DNA of 24,869 nucleotides from Gryganskiella cystojenkinii (Eukaryota; Mortierellomycota; Mortierellomycetes; Mortierellales; Mortierellaceae). This document shows positions 20,456 to 24,869 of the stretch, piece after piece. A program made the position numbers and the translations under genes. Every line of letters begins with the position of its first letter. Within the stretch, counting starts at the first letter, position 1. The stretch covers positions 1 to 24,869 of the forward strand of contig JAAAIG010000507.1 of assembly GCA_015852425.1 (NCBI GenBank). Reading direction: 5' to 3'. The notes below the pieces were generated by a model. The model was not told the origin of the DNA. It did no database searches and was given only the letters and a program-made list of their open reading frames with translations.

Positions 20456-22880
20456 CCGTCATGCTCCTTCCCTTGCGACCGAGGATTCGTAGTCGGACCG
20501 AGAGCGATGGCTCCTTCTCTTCTGGCAGCTGTCGCGATATTCAACCCTCGGTCAAGACCATTCTTGACCTCGCCACACTCTCGGACCGACATCATGTCAT
20601 TCTTTACTATCTGCCTACACCCGAGACCAACGGCTTTACCACGACACACACTTTAACTCATCGCCAACGGACCGAAAACGTAAAGCGCAAACAAAACAAC
20701 AACAACCACTATAGCAACGATCGATCCAGTCTACGTGGGTTTGCAGCAGAAGCAACAGCAGCAGGAACCGATGAGAGTGACAGTCCATATCATGGAATCG
20801 CTTCCTCTTCTTCTTCCTCGCCGTCGTCCTACTTGATCGACCACTTGACGCGTGTGTCAGAATCGGACCGAGGCATCGTTCACTTGGCGCGACTCCGCAT
20901 CTCCTCCATGGTAAAAATGTCTTTTTCTTTTCTTTTTTTGCTCTATAAAAGATTACCTGTTTAAAAACTCTTTCTAACTGATCTATTATTTTCATTTTTA
21001 TGATGATCACTAATCTAAAAACGACTTAGACTATCGCCACCTCATCATTACCTTATCTGACCCGCCTGGTCTCCCTTCGACTCCAAGGCAATAAACTCAC
21101 AGATCTGCCCCAACAAATCTTTCGTCTCCCTTCCCTACGAGAACTGGATGTCTCCCAGAATTTATTAACCGAGATCTCTGGATTGATCGGGACATTGGCA
21201 CCGACCCTGGAGGAACTTCTTTTGCAATCCAACCATCTCGAGTATCTACCCCAACAAATCGGGCGATTGACTCGGCTACGGTTACTGGACATCGCAGACA
21301 ACAGACTCGGCTGTATTCCTGTCGAGGTCCAAAGACTTGTTACAGAATCCCTTCCGTCTGAACAAGGACTGGATGTAGCAGGAGCAGGAGCCAATCACCA
21401 TCATCGTCTAGTGCCTGGTGGCATGATTAGTCCATTATACCCTCAAAGTCCGATGACGGAGCATCACCCGCCGCCTGGTTCACCACAGAGTCCAAGGTCG
21501 ATTGGTCAACTGAACGAAGATGGCGGTCATGATGACGATGATTATGTACAGATCCGACCAGGGATGAAATGCTGGGCTCGAGGCAATCGATTTTGGCAAG
21601 TGGGCGTACCCTGGTCTTCGTCGTCGTCACCCACGGCTCAAGGAGGAGGATCGTCGTCCTCAGTGGGCACCCACAACCATTCTACTCTTTTTGAATCTCG
21701 GTCACCGACTTCCTTATACCCTTACTCGGCCATACCTCTACAATCCTCGGGTACACCACAACGGGAATCTCGAATGGGCGACTCGACGGATCCATCTCGG
21801 ACGGATTTCGGTGTGACTGGTATCGGCGTTCATTGGACCGATGATAGTCCGCGCCAGCGACAGTCTCCAGTACAGCCCCCACCAAATTCTGGGTATGCCT
21901 CATATCATCGCCACCACATTCGCCACGCTCAAAAAGACTCGACATCATCATCAAAAACTATACCTCGACAACCGGGCCATCTGGTCGATCGAGCGGATTA
22001 TATCCGGGACAGTTACACCTCTTGCTCTTGGACGCTCAGCCTGGCCGATATCTGTTCACAGATTGCAGGAGAACGGATACATCAGGACCCGCATTACTTT
22101 TGTCACCTATCTGCATGCCCCGCGAAGCTAGCTCGGAAAAGGCATGAGGAGGAATTTGCTACTGCTGGCTCCAAAGAGGCTTGTGGCTCAATCTACAGGG
22201 ATGCGATCGGATGTTCCCTTTTGGTAATGCCTCATTGGGCTACTGAGAGACTCGGCCTAAATAGCCTACCAGAGTACCACGATCTTATGGCCGACGAGGA
22301 CAGTCTCGAGAACGGTCAAGACCCGGAAGAAAAGGTACAAGGTGCAATGGAACTCACGATAGCTGAGCGCGAGATGTTGAGTGATCACTGTTCGGTATGC
22401 CAAAAGCGCCTCTATTTTGAGGGGATGCGTTGGAAGGGCGTTGGTGTGATGGATGAGCGCATTGTCCCACTCGAGTGGGTCGCGTGTTCAGTTCAATGCC
22501 GAGGGCGTGCCGAACGTGAGGAGCGCGGTAGGGATGGTGGAAGTCAAGGGCAGGTGCTTTTAGAGAGCACGGACGATCCTCGCGTGCATAATGGTCCAGC
22601 CAGTGGATTGGAGGACGGTGACCAATCTGCACAAATAGCAGCGTCTCAGTTTCTCCGCGGGTTCAATCTGGGAGTTGACGTGGGAAATTTTGCCGCGACA
22701 ACATCAGCTGTAGCGAACCATTTTGACCAACGCCACGAAAGCCCAGTAACAAGTCTCCTGGCCAGTCAGATGGAGGACAACAACAATGACGGCGGTGGGA
22801 TTGATGTTCGGCAGTCTGTACTATATGGACTTGTAACATCCCGAGCAATGAAGAGACGCCATAGAACCCTTTCGCTCTAG
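20452..22880 (+). CDS. Leucine-rich-repeat protein with C-terminal Cys cluster
   Basis: Exons 20452-20910 and 21030-22880, intron 119 nt; 769 residues. The N-terminal ~150 residues include a hydrophobic HHVILYYLPTPETNGF stretch and low-complexity Asn and Ser runs. About four LRRs follow (residues ~155-265): LVSLRLQGNKLTDLPQQIF, LRELDVSQNLLTEISG, LEELLLQSNHLEYLPQQIG, LRLLDIADNRLGCIPVEV. They are of the intracellular plant/SHOC2-like type with LPxxI. A long Ser/Pro/His-rich linker contains a conserved-looking GMKCWARGNRFWQVGVPW. The C-terminus has FCHLSACP and, near residues 605-645, HCSVCQKRLYF with WVACSVQCR, a CxxC...CxxxC pair that may bind zinc, resembling the C-terminal Cys region of some LRR proteins such as animal LRRC58. 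Probably a scaffold; the exact family and function are unknown. Confidence 0.8.
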
Positions 22881-24564
22881 ACTAGCTTGCCCGCCTCATA
22901 GGCCGGAAAAATTCTGAAATAAGAATAAGAAGAAAAGCTTCGGCCTATCAAAGCAATGCACACAGCATAGTCCTCGTGATGCTCGAAAAAAATAATTGTG
23001 GGACCTGAAGGAAGTACGAATCTTACCTCCACAGATGGTAACACTTTGATAGACGCTTGTTGCCCCCAACTACGAGATTTTCCCAGTGTATCGGGTCATG
23101 ACCTATCACCTCCCTTGTCCCCTTTGGCCAAAGACCTTAATTGATAATTGACCATGGAGAGACATCGAAGCGTCATAGCTTCAAGAAGGAAGTTAGACGA
23201 AGTCTATCGACTTTACCTTTTTGTTATCGATGTATGTGCCCGTGAAGTATCGGGAGCGAAAAAGGTAAAAAAAATTGTCTCTGTTGTCATAGAGAGCTTG
23301 ACAACCGATGATGTGATATACCACTGCTGTATTCAAAACGTAAGTACCAGAAACATAAAGTCTTAGACTAAACATTTGCTCCCCTCCCCCTACCGATCAT
23401 CAAAGCTTTTTTTTTTTTTTTTTTTTGGATCGAGTTCTTCGCTGTGTCCATTGAATAGAAATATTCCATAATGAGAGCAAAAAAAAGGCGATCGGGACCG
23501 AAACTAAAAAAAATAAAATAAATGAAAATGAGAAACACGGACCAACAACTCGAGGTCACCACTGTCTTCATTAAAAAACGGCAGACGGTTACCTACTGGG
23601 TTATGGAGAGCAGTAGTACATAGTATATAAGTGGCAGTGTTGAGCTGGTCGTAACCGGTTTGTTAAGGAGTTTATTCTGTGTTAAGGTGTGAATCCGCGT
23701 ATACAGATCCCGGTCAGGCGCCTTCAGCCAAATTCAGCCAAAGAGATCATCGAGGAATTCGTTTGTTGACTTTGATTCAATTGGTACCGTTCCGCGGGCT
23801 TAAAGTAAAATAACATACATATGTATTCGAAGTGGGTGGGGGGCCAGGTGCGTTGTCAATTAGGGGATGTACTTAGTCCTATTCACTTAGAATAACAGCT
23901 CGAATGAAAGTGGCTCGTCGTTGGTCCCTGCTTTTTCTTTCTTTTGTGTAGCCTATGCGCCGAGTAGGGAAAACACGAGAGGGGAGGAGGGGTTTTGAGG
24001 TCTGAGCGAGAGTCGAACTATCCCGCTCGAGCAAGCAACGGTGCGCAGACAAGAGATAGGGAGAGGAAGAAAGAGGCTGAAGTGATGAAAAGGAAGACTG
24101 AGAAGGGAGAAGAAAGCAAGCCAACTACGAAGGGCGAGGGGCCAAAAAGTTCAATGAGCCTGAAACATTTTCAAAAGAAATCGGCCAAAGAGAAAACAAA
24201 ATATGCCACTCTGCGCGTTTTGTCGTCCTGCAAATAAATAATAAAAAATAAGATCTCAGACATTGCAGACCTTTCAACTCAACTCCACTTCTCAGCAAAC
24301 AAACAAGGTTCCACTCTCTATTCATGACAATCATGAAACGAGTTGGGAAAGTGAACATTGTCATCTTTTCCCCCTTGGTTTTTTGTCGTATAAATACCAG
24401 CCTGCACCCTTGGTCGAAGATAGACTTTCCTTGAACCGAACGAACACTTTTACCTCACTTTCACATTCTTTGTGCTGTTTAAAGTCTTTATCTCTCCTCC
24501 ACTTGGCTTTTTTCTCTACTCGCTGTCTCTCTCACGCTTTAAAATCCAAAATACACTTCCCGAA
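22881..24564. other. 1.7-kb intergenic region upstream of the F-box-like gene
   Basis: This is the largest gap in the window. It holds the LRR-gene 3' UTR, a small unassigned ORF from ATG 23154 (context ACCATGG) to TAG 23366 with a strong donor-like AAC-GTAAGT inside it at 23341, a T tract at 23407-23426, a TATATAAG at about 23621, a direct repeat of TTCAGCCAAA near 23722, and the TATA box and CT-rich 5' region of the next gene. No protein family, tRNA or transposon is recognisable. Confidence 0.45.
24389..24396 (+). promoter_or_regulatory. TATA box (TATAAATA) of the F-box-like gene
   Basis: TATAAATA lies 169 nt before the ATG at 24565 and is followed by a pyrimidine-rich stretch that could be the transcribed 5' UTR. 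It is the best TATA match in this gap for a downstream gene. Confidence 0.55.
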
Positions 24565-24869
24565 ATGATCACTTCAAGTATGGACCTCGGCTTTATTGCC
24601 CCTGTCAACAACTTTCAGCCTATTGTTGCTACTCCTGCTGACACCACCACCTCAACAACAGCAACAATAACGTCAACAACCACACCAACGACCTGGGCTG
24701 ACTTGCCCGAGAATATCTGGCTCGACATCTTTAGCTATCTGTCCCTCGACCAAAAGTTCCGCGCTGCTGCGTACGTTCAACTTTCCCTTCGCCCAAAATT
24801 TGATATTCGTTCCTTTTTTTTTTTGTCCCAATAGTCCAAAAATTCAAAAATTCGCACCAAAAAAAAAAA
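24565..24869 (+). CDS. F-box-like protein, 3' truncated by window end
   Basis: Exon 1 runs from ATG 24565 to about 24770, ending in GC before a good donor GTACGT. A Thr-rich low-complexity leader (ADTTTSTTATITSTTTPTT) precedes TWADLPENIWLDIFSYLSLD, then QKFRAAA, a typical F-box start that binds Skp1 in SCF ubiquitin ligases. A possible acceptor CAATAG at 24830-24835 would add a short A/T-rich exon (APKIQKFAPKKK) unlike an F-box continuation, so the true next exon may lie beyond the window. The substrate-binding part (LRR, WD40 or other) is not in view. Fungi of this type often carry many F-box genes. Confidence 0.72.

Noticed and set aside
24000..24070. TCGAAC-containing segment resembling a minus-strand tRNA T arm
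   Set aside because: The reverse complement has GTTCGACTC, but the flanking five-base stem does not pair and no anticodon arm or acceptor stem can be drawn.

Overview
The window looks like nuclear DNA of an early-diverging fungus. The gene set and style fit Mortierellomycota or Mucoromycota, but that placement is inference. The evidence is many short GT-AG introns (about 100-180 nt, a few of 320-480 nt), tightly packed genes on both strands, pyrimidine-rich 5' flanks, a fungus-specific Zds C-terminal domain, and animal-like genes missing from common yeasts (TRAF7-like, THYN1-type EVE protein, PHOSPHO-type phosphatase). There is no bacterial, phage or CRISPR content. I rebuilt the exon models below by eye from splice consensus, codon phase and protein family knowledge.

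Layout: a TRAF7-like RING/WD40 ubiquitin ligase, start not in view (+, 290-2648); a WDR5/Swd3 COMPASS subunit (+, 2915-4977); a PHOSPHO-type HAD phosphatase (-, 5304-6722); ornithine decarboxylase antizyme, needing a +1 ribosomal frameshift (-, 7979-9096); tRNA-Glu(CTC) (+, 9449-9519); a THYN1-type EVE protein (-, 10344-11477) divergent from ribosomal protein eS27 (+, 11653-12019); a TLC-domain membrane protein with a 7-nt microexon (-, 12309-13995); eIF3 subunit k (-, 14420-15670); a Zds1-type PP2A regulator (+, 16610-20032); a leucine-rich-repeat protein with a C-terminal cysteine cluster (+, 20452-22880); and the first exon of an F-box-like protein cut by the window end (+, 24565 onward).

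Most genes are housekeeping and do not form one pathway. Several concern translation (eS27, eIF3k, tRNA-Glu, and antizyme as a translation-level polyamine sensor) or ubiquitin and protein turnover (TRAF7-like, F-box-like; antizyme drives ubiquitin-independent turnover). The best signal is in the antizyme gene. Its first reading frame runs across an intron to CGG CCC UGA C, the second frame encodes the conserved antizyme fold, and two perfect hairpins follow directly after the UGA.
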